Source: Sphingomonas sp. (GTDB lineage Bacteria > Pseudomonadota > Alphaproteobacteria > Sphingomonadales > Sphingomonadaceae). From it: a DNA stretch of 64,000 bases. A model generated the notes under the pieces. That model saw only the letters and a list, made by a program, of their open reading frames with translations, was not told the origin of the DNA and searched no databases. This document shows positions 17,927-24,761 of this stretch, piece after piece (within the stretch, counting starts at the first letter, position 1; the number at the start of each line of letters is the position of its first letter). The stretch spans positions 124,001-188,000 of the forward strand of contig NZ_JAGHZV010000005.1 of the NCBI RefSeq assembly GCF_017745215.1. Direction: 5' to 3'. Position numbers and translations under genes: made by a program.

Positions 17927-18292
17927 ATGAAATACATAACCATTGCTGTCATGGCCATTGCGGTCACATCCTGCTCAGGTATGAATAATAGTGAATTCTC
18001 GAATAGGAATGCAGATATTTTATTTTCAAAGAATGACTTAGATCATGATGGTAGGATAAAGTTTTCTGAGATGTTTCCTGCAAATAATGACGGATCTCGT
18101 AATGGCGATATTAACAAGATAACTTTCATGGAATATGATAGTAATTCTGACGGATATATCACGAGAGATGAGTTTATCTTTCTGCAAAAAATGCAGCTCG
18201 ATTGCGATAAATTTGTCTCGAAAAAAACGAACTCACGAGACAGATTATTCGATCTATGTAAAATGGAGCTATCTCTCAAAAGAAATAACTGA
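17927..18292 (+). CDS. EF-hand lipoprotein, candidate immunity protein
   Basis: ATG 17927 with AGAGG five bases before it; an in-frame GTG at 17921 also exists and overlaps the RHS stop. The product is 121 residues with a lipoprotein signal (ITIAVMAIAVTSC). Two calcium-binding EF-hand loops follow: DLDHDGRIKFSE and DSNSDGYITRDE. It is AT-rich like the RHS tip upstream. A periplasmic lipoprotein directly after an exported polymorphic toxin would fit immunity against a toxin acting in the periplasm or envelope. Calcium binding follows from the motif, and the immunity role is inferred. Confidence 0.65.
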   Translation: MKYITIAVMAIAVTSCSGMNNSEFSNRNADILFSKNDLDHDGRIKFSEMFPANNDGSRNGDINKITFMEYDSNSDGYITRDEFIFLQKMQLDCDKFVSKKTNSRDRLFDLCKMELSLKRNN

Positions 18293-18324
18293 CAATCGGC
18301 TACTTTATCTCCTTCTTAACTACT

Positions 18325-18590
18325 TCAACAGGCCGCGCGCAAATCAGGATTAACGTGGCCAAGCCCGGCGGCGCCGCCTCCACGGCAAGCTCCGCGCAAG
18401 CAGGGAGGAAGCGCAAGGGGTCGGCGTAATTTGTGCCTGGCGTTCATCGCCACATCCGTTGCGAGTTCGCGCTCTTCGTCGCCCATGGCGTTGAAGTAGA
18501 AGCGGGTGGATTTGCTGTTGAGAGCGTGGCCGAGCGAGTGGCGTAGCAAGCCCTAGTCGAGCCCGAGGAACGTGGCTTCGACGTCGTAGC
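18325..18590 (-). pseudogene. Tyrosine recombinase, C-terminal fragment
   Basis: Reading leftward, the frame gives VEATFLGLD-stop-GLLRHSLGHALNSKST followed by RFYFNAMGDEERELA. This closely matches the end of the intact recombinase at 19834 (LGHAEPKSTYIYTAALGDEERALV), including the LGHA box and the catalytic-Tyr region. An in-frame stop lies just before LLRHSL, the 5' part is missing, and the IS630 element begins right beside it. It is the remains of a second copy of a related recombinase. Confidence 0.6.
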
Positions 18591-18612
18591 GCTAGGCTAG
18601 AGCATCGTGCCG

Positions 18613-19215
18613 TTAATGTGGTGCGTACCCGGTTTTAGAGAAGTAGTTGTGGCATTCGGCTGGTTGGAAGAGGCGGCAGATATCTCCGATGGCAGCGATC
18701 AATGCATCAAAGGTTCGTGCTGCGGTCTTTCGCAGGTAGGCCTTGAGCTTGGCGAAGGCCATTTCGATTGGGTTGAGATCGGGGGAGTATTGGGGAAGGA
18801 AGAGCATCCATGCGCCCCGCGCCCGGACGGCTGCTTCAGCCCTGGCGCTTTTGTGAACCGACAGGTTGTCGAGGATCACGATGTCACCGGGTGCCAGTGT
18901 GGGCGCGAGTTGCGTTTCGATGTAGATATTGAAGGCTTGGCGATCCATTGCGCCGGGGATCACCCAAGGCGCCGTAAGTCCGTCCTGACGCAGGCCGGCG
19001 ATGAAGGTCTGGGTGCCCCACTTGCCGAACGGCGCGCTCGCTTTGAGGCGTTTCCCATGCCGCGCTCGCCCGCGCAGGCGGGTCATCTTGGTATTGACCG
19101 AGGTCTCGTCGATGAACACCAGGCGCCCCGGATCGCGGCGCATATGAGGCTGTCGATCGTCGATCCAGATCTTGCGTCGTTCGGCCACGTCAGCGCGTGC
19201 GCATTCCGACGCCAT
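18613..19215 (-). CDS. IS630 transposase, catalytic half (second frame)
   Basis: Encodes the DDE domain: first Asp in VFIDETSVNTKM, second in VILDNLSVHKS, and the catalytic Glu in PDLNPIEMAFAKLK, all with the usual IS630 context. The frame continues upstream through LMASECARADVAERRKIW, which normally follows the GFTYKK segment of the first frame. The two frames meet at a run of seven A on the minus strand (19222-19228). Joining them needs a +1 or -2 shift, or loss of one A, so the element may use slippage or may be inactivated. Confidence 0.85.
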   Translation of the reverse strand: MASECARADVAERRKIWIDDRQPHMRRDPGRLVFIDETSVNTKMTRLRGRARHGKRLKASAPFGKWGTQTFIAGLRQDGLTAPWVIPGAMDRQAFNIYIETQLAPTLAPGDIVILDNLSVHKSARAEAAVRARGAWMLFLPQYSPDLNPIEMAFAKLKAYLRKTAARTFDALIAAIGDICRLFQPAECHNYFSKTGYAPH

Positions 19216-19570
19216 CAGCTGTTTTTTTATATGTGAACCCGACCCGGCAAAGCAGCTTCGAGAGCGAGGCTCGAGCCGCCGTTACCCCTCGCTCGGCGTG
19301 CAGCCGCACCGCCAACTCGGGCATCGCGATGTCCGGCTCGGCTTCCACCACCGCGACCAGATAATCCAGATGCTCAACCAGCGGACCCTTCCCCGCTGGA
19401 CGTCCCTGTTTGCGCGGCTTTGCGCTTCCCTCTTCCGCCGCCTGCGCGACCCACCGGATCGCCGAACTTGCGCTTACCGAAAAACGCTCCACTGCCGCGC
19501 GCCGTGAGCTCCCCGCCGCTACCGCCTCGACCACTCGAACACGCAAATCATTCGATCGACATTCACCCAT
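19190..19570 (-). CDS. IS630 transposase, DNA-binding half (first frame)
   Basis: Starts at the ATG complementary to 19568-19570 (MGECRSNDLRVRVVEAV). It contains the two-part helix-turn-helix region of IS630 transposases (GSSRRAAVERFSVSASSAIRWV, then a Gly-Arg-Pro hinge GRPAGKGP and a winged helix up to LCRVGFTYKK). It runs out of frame after the A7 run and ends shortly afterwards. It overlaps the second frame by 26 bases. Confidence 0.8.
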   Translation of the reverse strand: MGECRSNDLRVRVVEAVAAGSSRRAAVERFSVSASSAIRWVAQAAEEGSAKPRKQGRPAGKGPLVEHLDYLVAVVEAEPDIAMPELAVRLHAERGVTAARASLSKLLCRVGFTYKKTADGVGMRTR

Positions 19571-19665
19571 GATCCACCTCCAACGAGGTTGAATCACAAT
19601 CGCGATCCCCTGGGAATCCTTCGATTCACAAAATCGACCCGCCGCTCTAGGTCATGCCCTGCGCG

Positions 19666-19830
19666 TCACCTCCGCCCCCGCCATGCGATGAGGAGCATGA
19701 GGGGTGAGAGGAAGAGGTCGAGGAGGGCCAGGGGGAAGTCGAGAGTTTGGAGGAGCGCTTTGGGGATGGCTCCCCGGCGCATTTCGCCAGGAGCCAGGAA
19801 GTAGCGGGCTATTCGTCGATGACGGCGCAT
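19666..19830 (-). CDS. 54-residue basic hydrophobic protein
   Basis: ATG complementary to 19828-19830 begins three bases after the recombinase stop, with AGGAG nine bases upstream (inside the recombinase end). The product has a basic start (MRRHRRIARYFLAPGEMRRG), a hydrophobic helix (DFPLALLDLFLSPLMLLIAW) and the end RGRR. Placement behind the recombinase with a good ribosome site suggests a genuine cotranscribed small membrane protein. Function unknown. Confidence 0.5.
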   Translation of the reverse strand: MRRHRRIARYFLAPGEMRRGAIPKALLQTLDFPLALLDLFLSPLMLLIAWRGRR

Positions 19831-19833
19831 CGG

Positions 19834-20406
19834 TTACCGCTCCTTCCACATGCGGCGGACGAGCGCGCGTTCTTCGTCGCCGAGGGCGGCGGTGTAGATA
19901 TAGGTCGATTTCGGCTCCGCGTGCCCGAGCCAGCGCCCGACCGACGACTCCGCCATTTTGCAGCCGATGGCGTGTACGCCGAAATGATGGCGCAGGCCTT
20001 TCGGCGTCGCCTGCGGGCCATCGATGCCCGCCGCATCCATCAGCGCCTTGATGCGCCGCCAGCCGGTCGAGCGCGACCAGGGGAACAGCCGCTCGTCCAG
20101 CGCGCGGTGCTTCGCCAGCTCGGCCAGCTCGCGCAGGAAAGGCGCGGGCAGTGGGACGGCCCGGTGCACCAGCTTGCGGCGTTTCAACGTGCGGAACACG
20201 ACGCGCGCCAGTTCGGTATCGAGCAGGCGCGGCGTGAGCGCTAGCCCCTCGCTGACACGGCAGCCGGTATAATACAGCAGATGGCAAAACAGCCGCGTTT
20301 CGCGATCGGCACGGGCGGCGGCGGCCAGTAGGCGCTTCGCCTCCCGGGCATGCAGGTATTTGCGCTGCCCGTTGATGTCGAGAAGCTGTGCGCCGTCCGT
20401 GATCAT
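19834..20406 (-). CDS. Compact tyrosine recombinase (FimB/XerD-type catalytic domain)
   Basis: 190 residues from ATG 20406. A TTG-initiated extension to 20451 would translate through a repeat and is less likely. Catalytic residues are visible: first Arg in YTGCRVSEGL, LRHHF (box II region), His in RWLGHAEPKST, and the nucleophile Tyr in STYIYTAALGD. The length lacks the usual N-terminal SAM-like arm-binding domain and matches small recombinases that invert or excise short segments (FimB/FimE class). Its upstream region is bracketed by a 22-bp inverted repeat pair. A decayed relative lies beyond the IS at 18325. Confidence 0.8.
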   Translation of the reverse strand: MITDGAQLLDINGQRKYLHAREAKRLLAAAARADRETRLFCHLLYYTGCRVSEGLALTPRLLDTELARVVFRTLKRRKLVHRAVPLPAPFLRELAELAKHRALDERLFPWSRSTGWRRIKALMDAAGIDGPQATPKGLRHHFGVHAIGCKMAESSVGRWLGHAEPKSTYIYTAALGDEERALVRRMWKER

Positions 20407-20427
20407 CGATATCCGCCCGTGGCTGAA

Positions 20428-20591
20428 ACAGAATGGGCTATTCTGTTGCAACCCCTCGGCCCAAAAAATGAGGCGCGCTGCGGGTTTCCGGCAGAGCGGC
20501 GAAAGATCGGATGATGAGATGCTATCGGCATAACTACCGACAATCTTAGAGCTTTCTTAGCCGCTGCCCGCAACAGAATAGCCCATACTGT
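20428..20591. repeat. Pair of 22-bp inverted repeats around the recombinase promoter region
   Basis: 20428-20449 and 20570-20591 are inverted copies, matching at 21 of 22 positions. Each copy is itself a near palindrome, ACAGAAT-GGGCT-ATTCTGT: two 7-base arms around a 5-base centre, the shape of a tyrosine-recombinase crossover site. Because the centre is asymmetric, the two copies are in opposite orientation. They enclose 120 bases that should contain the promoters of the recombinase (leftward) and of the genes at 20636 and 20803 (rightward). An operator pair is the main alternative. Confidence 0.7.
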
Positions 20592-20635
20592 AGCATTCCC
20601 GACCGGATTTCATGAAGCGGTGGGGGATTTTTGCC

Positions 20636-20806
20636 ATGGCTTATGTCTACACGGTGCAGACGAACAAGGGCACCTATGACGTTACGGTTCAGCAGCATCA
20701 CGACCACATGTCTGCGGGCGATTTCGAGCGGGCGCTGGTGGCCGCGCTGCTCACATTCGGCTCGGGCTTCGTGCTGCATCGCTATTCCTTCAAGGGAAGG
20801 CTGTGA
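20636..20806 (+). CDS. 56-residue hypothetical protein
   Basis: ATG 20636 preceded by GTGGGGGA at a suitable distance; an in-frame ATG at 20612 has a weaker site. The product starts as a beta strand (MAYVYTVQTNKGTYDVTVQQ), followed by an acidic helix and a short hydrophobic helix (RALVAALLTFGSGFVL). It overlaps the next gene as GTGA. It lies immediately outside the right inverted repeat, so its expression could depend on the orientation of that segment. Family not recognised. Confidence 0.6.
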   Translation: MAYVYTVQTNKGTYDVTVQQHHDHMSAGDFERALVAALLTFGSGFVLHRYSFKGRL

Positions 20807-21144
20807 CGGCGGTGCGCAAGGCGGCGCTGGCCACTGTCGCGTTGATCGCCGCAACGGGCTGCGCCGCGCAGGCAAGCGCGGCGGCTCCGGATAGCGCCGC
20901 CGAGAAGGCGTACACGCTGACGCTGATGTGCTCGGCGGTCGCCGCGCATTATCAGGATAAGGCCGCAGGCGTGCGGGCCCTGGAAGCGGCCCGCAAAATC
21001 GCGGCGTCGCTGCACTATGGCAACGCACGCTTGGCCGCGGATATTTCGGGAACGGCAGAGGCACTCGGCATTGAGACGCGCACGGACCCGGGCGCGATGG
21101 AGCGCCATCGGGCAAGCTGCCGAGGGCTCGGATTGGCGAGTTAG
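20803..21144 (+). CDS. Putative lipoprotein, unknown function
   Basis: 113 residues starting at GTG in a four-base overlap with the preceding gene. A lipoprotein-type signal (ATVALIAATGC) places the mature N-terminus at Cys20. The rest is alpha-helical (AAEKAYTLTLMCSAVAAHY, GVRALEAARKIAASL) with two further Cys residues. It is convergent with the next gene, the two stop codons sharing the bases TTAG. No known domain. Confidence 0.65.
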   Translation: MTAVRKAALATVALIAATGCAAQASAAAPDSAAEKAYTLTLMCSAVAAHYQDKAAGVRALEAARKIAASLHYGNARLAADISGTAEALGIETRTDPGAMERHRASCRGLGLAS

Positions 21145-21902
21145 CCGCGTCGGACCTCGCCGCCTTTCGACGTCTGATTCTCGGCGAGGCCGTGGCCGGA
21201 TGATTCAGCGGCGGCGGGAGACGAAACGCCCGCCGCTTTCAATACGGCCAGCACATCGCCCAGATCGTCCGGCTTCTCCGGAGAAGCTTGCCCGTCAGCT
21301 TTCGGACCCGCCGCTGGCGACACCACACCGGCAGTTTGGAGTTCGGCCTCGCGGCGCTTGATGTCTTCCAAACGAGACGCATAGGCGGGACTTGTATCGG
21401 CGCCGTGTGCGCCAGCGTCGCGTAATTGGGCCTCCGCCAATTTCAGCGCGCGTGCCGTGCCCTCCGGCGTTCCCTCCGCCATCGCGGCGTCGATCGCGCG
21501 TCGGTTGGCTTCCTCGCGTTTGCGGTAAGCCTCGCGGTCCTCGTCGGACGCGAAGCGGAGATACGGGTCGAAATCCTTCATGCCGTCCATGACGGCGCGG
21601 ACGGTGTCGCGGGCGCGGGCGCTAGCGGTCGTCAGTGCGTCCGGCGCATCGGTGGCGCTCGATGACGCGGCCTGCTTCGCCTCGTTGGCGATGGTGGCTG
21701 CGGCAGCGAGGATCTCGGCGCGCATCCCGGCGAGCGCGGATGGGCTCGCGGTGGCGACACTGCGTTGGAGCGCGAGCAGGTCGTTGAGGCTCAATTCGCC
21801 GCGGGCGATGCCGACGCTATCGGTGCCCGTGCGGAGCCTGGCGACGGCGGCTTCCAGCTCGAACTGCGCAGCGACGAGGCGGCCGAGCAATTCGGCCCGC
21901 AA
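21141..21902 (-). CDS. Alpha-helical hypothetical protein of the island
   Basis: About 253 residues of charged, alanine-rich helices (LAGMRAEILAAAATIANEAK, RARDTVRAVMDGMKDF) and a proline/glycine tail. It has no signal or membrane span. The start is uncertain: the first possible codon is TTG at 21902, yet the frame stays open and protein-like to a TAA near 22027 without any ATG or GTG. The true start may have been lost or be non-canonical. Function unknown. Confidence 0.55.
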   Translation of the reverse strand: MRAELLGRLVAAQFELEAAVARLRTGTDSVGIARGELSLNDLLALQRSVATASPSALAGMRAEILAAAATIANEAKQAASSSATDAPDALTTASARARDTVRAVMDGMKDFDPYLRFASDEDREAYRKREEANRRAIDAAMAEGTPEGTARALKLAEAQLRDAGAHGADTSPAYASRLEDIKRREAELQTAGVVSPAAGPKADGQASPEKPDDLGDVLAVLKAAGVSSPAAAESSGHGLAENQTSKGGEVRRG

Positions 21903-22295
21903 GCTCGCTTGCGGATCATCCGCCCCGGGCGGATGATCCCCTGAAACTGTCGTTTTGCCCGCTATAGACTTCCCCTGCGCGCGTGCGTGAACCTTCCCGC
22001 AGTATAGCGCGCAATCGCTAAGATATGGTTAATTTTCCCCTAACGGCGGCGTCGAGCGGCATCGCCGGTCGTGGGCTGGCGGGTTCCCTCCACTGCCGCG
22101 CGCTGGCTCGCACGGGGGATCTCGGGCGTTTTGGCCGACCGCACCGGCCGGGCAAGGCGACGTGCTTCCATTCGTGCAGCATCGTCCCGCGTGGCGGCGC
22201 GTGTCACGCGGCCTGTGCCCGTCCGGCTGGGGCGGTCGGCCTGAGCTTCCTCGTTCCTCGAGCAATCCAGCGCGAGGCAAGGGAGGGAGGAAACC
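21903..22295. other. Region without a supported gene
   Basis: About 390 bases. Frames on both strands are arginine/proline-rich shadows without ribosome sites. The minus-strand frame of the previous gene remains open into it as far as 22027. The last 40 bases hold the ribosome site of the 32-residue peptide. No repeat or terminator recognised. Confidence 0.4.
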
Positions 22296-22394
22296 ATGAC
22301 CCAGCTTCACGACCTGGCGATGCTGATCGACGCGCTCGCGGCGCTCATTCTCGCGATTGCGCATCTCGTCGCGGCGAGCCAGCGGCCCCCGTAG
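22296..22394 (+). CDS. 32-residue single-span membrane peptide
   Basis: ATG 22296 is preceded by an exceptionally good purine-rich site (GGGAGGGAGG, about 6 bases away). The peptide has a short polar start, one hydrophobic helix (LAALILAIAHLVAAS) and ends QRPP. The size and helix resemble type I toxin peptides or small membrane regulators. The strong ribosome site is the main evidence that it is real. Confidence 0.5.
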   Translation: MTQLHDLAMLIDALAALILAIAHLVAASQRPP

Positions 22395-22413
22395 GGACCG
22401 CCGGGGCGGAGGT

Positions 22414-22626
22414 TCACGCCTCCGCCTTCGCCGGGCGCTCGGTGATGCGGCGCATCACGGTGCGGCCGCCGAGCGGGATCGCGGCGCAGCTGAGCGAGAA
22501 GCCGTTGCCGTCGCGGTTGGGCCAGGCGGCGCCGATCGGCGTCCAGAAGGCGGATTTGCCCTCGCCGGTGACGAGGTAGATGCGGTGGGTCGGCCTGATG
22601 CCGGGAAGTTTGCGGTGCGTAGCCAT
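22414..22626 (-). CDS. 70-residue protein typical of mobile elements
   Basis: Start at the ATG complementary to 22624-22626, with AAGGAG seven bases upstream. The sequence has the pattern RIYLVTGEGKSAFWTPIGAAW...NGFSLSCAAIPLGGRTVMRR: beta strands with a FW..IG.A.P..DG.GF motif. I recall this pattern from short uncharacterised proteins on alphaproteobacterial plasmids and integrative elements. Function unknown. It is convergent with the micropeptide at 22296. Confidence 0.65.
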   Translation of the reverse strand: MATHRKLPGIRPTHRIYLVTGEGKSAFWTPIGAAWPNRDGNGFSLSCAAIPLGGRTVMRRITERPAKAEA

Positions 22627-22943
22627 GATCTGCTCCTTTGCGTTCCGCCGCCGGACCACCCAGCGGCTTCATGGGGAGCAAAGAGGCCGGGCCATGGAGC
22701 CGGGGGTCACACCCCGCCCGCCGCCGAGCATAGCGCGGGCGGATGCGCCCGAAGGGAGCGGAGCTGCACAAGCGCCAGCGCGGAAGCGAGCTGGGTTTAC
22801 CCGAGGCGGGCCCGGCCTAAGGCTCACCCCATACAGAAGCGGCGGGTGATGTGGTGGTGGATGCGGAGAGCGCGCGATCAAGGGCAGTAAGCGGGTGATA
22901 AGTCACAAGGAGCAAATGCGAATCTCCACAAACCTCGCGGAGG
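22627..22943. other. Intergenic region, nothing recognised
   Basis: About 315 bases of high GC between the 70-residue gene and the PEP-CTERM gene. It should contain the promoter of the 70-residue gene. No plausible coding frame, repeat or RNA structure was recognised. Confidence 0.35.
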
Positions 22944-24230
22944 CTATTGTTGCAAACAACCGCTATGGCATCTGACCGAAACTGTGCGCCGTGGCCGCCG
23001 CCGCATCGCGTAACCGATTAAACCGAAGCCGAGGGAGAGCATGGTCCAAGTAGCGGGCTCAGGTACGGCGGTTGCGAAGTATTTGCCCGAAAGTAGGGTC
23101 ACACCCCCAACGCCCCGGAGTTGGACGTCAGGATGTGCGTTAAGGATCGCTACCCCACCCGCCGCGTCGTCGGTCGAGAAGTTGCTTTTCCAGGCAAATT
23201 CGAACAGCTTGGAACCCAGTGAGCCGTCGGTGTTGACGCCAACTAAAGCTGTCTGGAAATAGCTATAGCAGAAGTTCTTGGCGAGCGCCCCTCCCAGGCA
23301 CGGTACATTTGGTTGATCGGCGAACTCGAGCGTCTTCCCGTCAGCCGAGATGTGCCCTGCGAGATTGTAGCCATTATCTGAGAACGAATTGAACGAATCA
23401 TAATAGTAAGGATAGGCGTTCAAGCCTGAATTGTACGAATATCCGCCTGGTATCGGATCGAAAAAGGGCGGAGACTGATGCGCCGCCAATAGAATTGCGG
23501 GTAACGCCAAGGGGTCGGCAGAGATCAATGTCTGCTGCCAATTGAAATGGTCAAATCCAAGAGAACGTGCGGCCTCGGACAAACTGAGGCCGTTCCCAGG
23601 CGAAAATTTTGCAGAGATGATGCTGCCTTCATTGAACAAGCTAACTCGACCCGCATAGATCGAGGCAGGATCAAAGTCGGACTCGCCGGTCGGGGTCTCC
23701 GCCACAACGATAGCGGGGGCGTAAGCACCGCCCAATGACACGAACTGACCTGGCAAGTTAGAATACAGAAAGAGTGACGAGGCAGAGAAACTCGACAGCG
23801 AATTGCTCGCAGGAAGCGCCGTGAAAGACACGTTGCTTTGGTCGGTCGGCGTTAGAGTGACCCTCCAGCCTACGCCGGGTGTTGAAGAATCCCAGCCAAA
23901 AAGGTTGTAAACCACTGTGCTACCCTGGCCAGGAATATTGAAGCGGTCTTCGTCAATCTGCATGTGGGAAAATTGATACGAGCCCGCACCGATCCTCACA
24001 TCGCTCGACATCGCGCCGTCCCAAAACGAACTCCCGACGGTAGCACTACCCCCAATAAACGGCAGGTCCGGGCTGTAGGCGAAATTGACGCTTATAGGGG
24101 TGCCTTGAGCATAGGTAGACCCACCGTAATCCTGCCGACCTGTCATTGTAACGGTAGTAACTTGCGCGCCAGCAGGCGAAGAGATGCCGAACCCGATCAC
24201 GAAACTTAGCGCCATGATTGCTCGTTTCAT
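22944..24230 (-). CDS. PEPxxWA-type CTERM surface protein
   Basis: 428 residues from ATG 24230 (GGGGAG upstream). The signal peptide is MKRAIMALSFVIGFGISSPA, cleaved near AGAQ. The body is beta-rich, Ser/Gly/Asn/Tyr-rich and without catalytic motifs, as for secreted matrix proteins. The C-terminus has the sorting signal VPEPATWTMLSLGFGLIGYA followed by a basic cluster RRRPRR, which exosortase-type systems recognise. No exosortase gene is in the window, so it must be elsewhere. It is lower in GC than its neighbours and is probably island cargo linked to envelope or exopolysaccharide. Confidence 0.85.
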   Translation of the reverse strand: MKRAIMALSFVIGFGISSPAGAQVTTVTMTGRQDYGGSTYAQGTPISVNFAYSPDLPFIGGSATVGSSFWDGAMSSDVRIGAGSYQFSHMQIDEDRFNIPGQGSTVVYNLFGWDSSTPGVGWRVTLTPTDQSNVSFTALPASNSLSSFSASSLFLYSNLPGQFVSLGGAYAPAIVVAETPTGESDFDPASIYAGRVSLFNEGSIISAKFSPGNGLSLSEAARSLGFDHFNWQQTLISADPLALPAILLAAHQSPPFFDPIPGGYSYNSGLNAYPYYYDSFNSFSDNGYNLAGHISADGKTLEFADQPNVPCLGGALAKNFCYSYFQTALVGVNTDGSLGSKLFEFAWKSNFSTDDAAGGVAILNAHPDVQLRGVGGVTLLSGKYFATAVPEPATWTMLSLGFGLIGYAMRRRPRRTVSVRCHSGCLQQ

Positions 24231-24761
24231 GAGCGAATCTCCCCAATTTTTTATCGATGCTCCCATAGCAAAAAATGAACGTCAACCGTGCGGTCTGAAT
24301 TGAATTTATCACCGGCCTTCTGCGCTAGAATGATTTCTACTTGCGCTATCGCCCAAATCTCCGATGCGGCAGCAACGAATAATCACTGCCTTCGACGCAG
24401 GTGATAGCAACTTGCTACTCCCAAAAAATCTCACGTCTTTGGCCGCTTGCGATCGACACGACGTAGGTGGTGAGAGAGCTTTAGCATGACCGCCCGTCGG
24501 CCCGGCATTTTGATCCCGCCGAGTAGCCCGTGCCAGACGTGGGATTGAAAGGCCTTGCCCCATTTCCTCTTTCATCGCCACGGCGGAGGAAGCGGGGCGG
24601 CGGAAGACGCGGGCCTGAGGGCGCACCCGACCGGGCGCGCCTTTTTCCCATGCCCGCTTGGCCGGTTCCGCGAGCAAGAGCACCACGGTGCGTCGCGAAC
24701 CCGGCAGGAACGCAAGCCCCAAGTGCATCGGCCGTCGAGCTCGACGGCTGGTCGATGCGGG
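24231..24761. other. Intergenic region with a palindrome behind the integrase
   Basis: About 530 bases without a supported gene. A perfect 18-base palindrome, GCCGTCGAGCTCGACGGC at 24731-24748, lies 14 bases past the integrase stop. It could end integrase transcription although no T-run follows. A minus-strand frame (24309-24728) is open but has no ribosome site and mixed composition. No tRNA-like structure was found that could serve as attachment site. Confidence 0.4.

Larger units (their letters stand above)
18600..19647 (-). mobile_element. IS630-family insertion sequence
   Basis: Element of about 1,048 bases with imperfect terminal inverted repeats (GAGCATCGTGCCGTTAATG at the left end; GAGCGGCGGGTCGATTTTG at the right end read inward), flanked on both sides by the TA dinucleotide expected of IS630/Tc1-type insertion. 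It carries the transposase in two overlapping frames on the minus strand. It sits between a recombinase fragment and the 54-residue gene at 19666. Confidence 0.75.

Noticed and set aside
24309..24728. 139-codon minus-strand frame between the PEP-CTERM and integrase genes
   Set aside because: No ribosome site, Arg/Ala/Pro-rich random composition, and stop-poor high-GC context; kept only as an intergenic note.
24231..24761. tRNA or tmRNA attachment site for the integrase
   Set aside because: No cloverleaf or acceptor-like 3' sequence could be drawn; no direct repeat matching the other edge is visible in the window.
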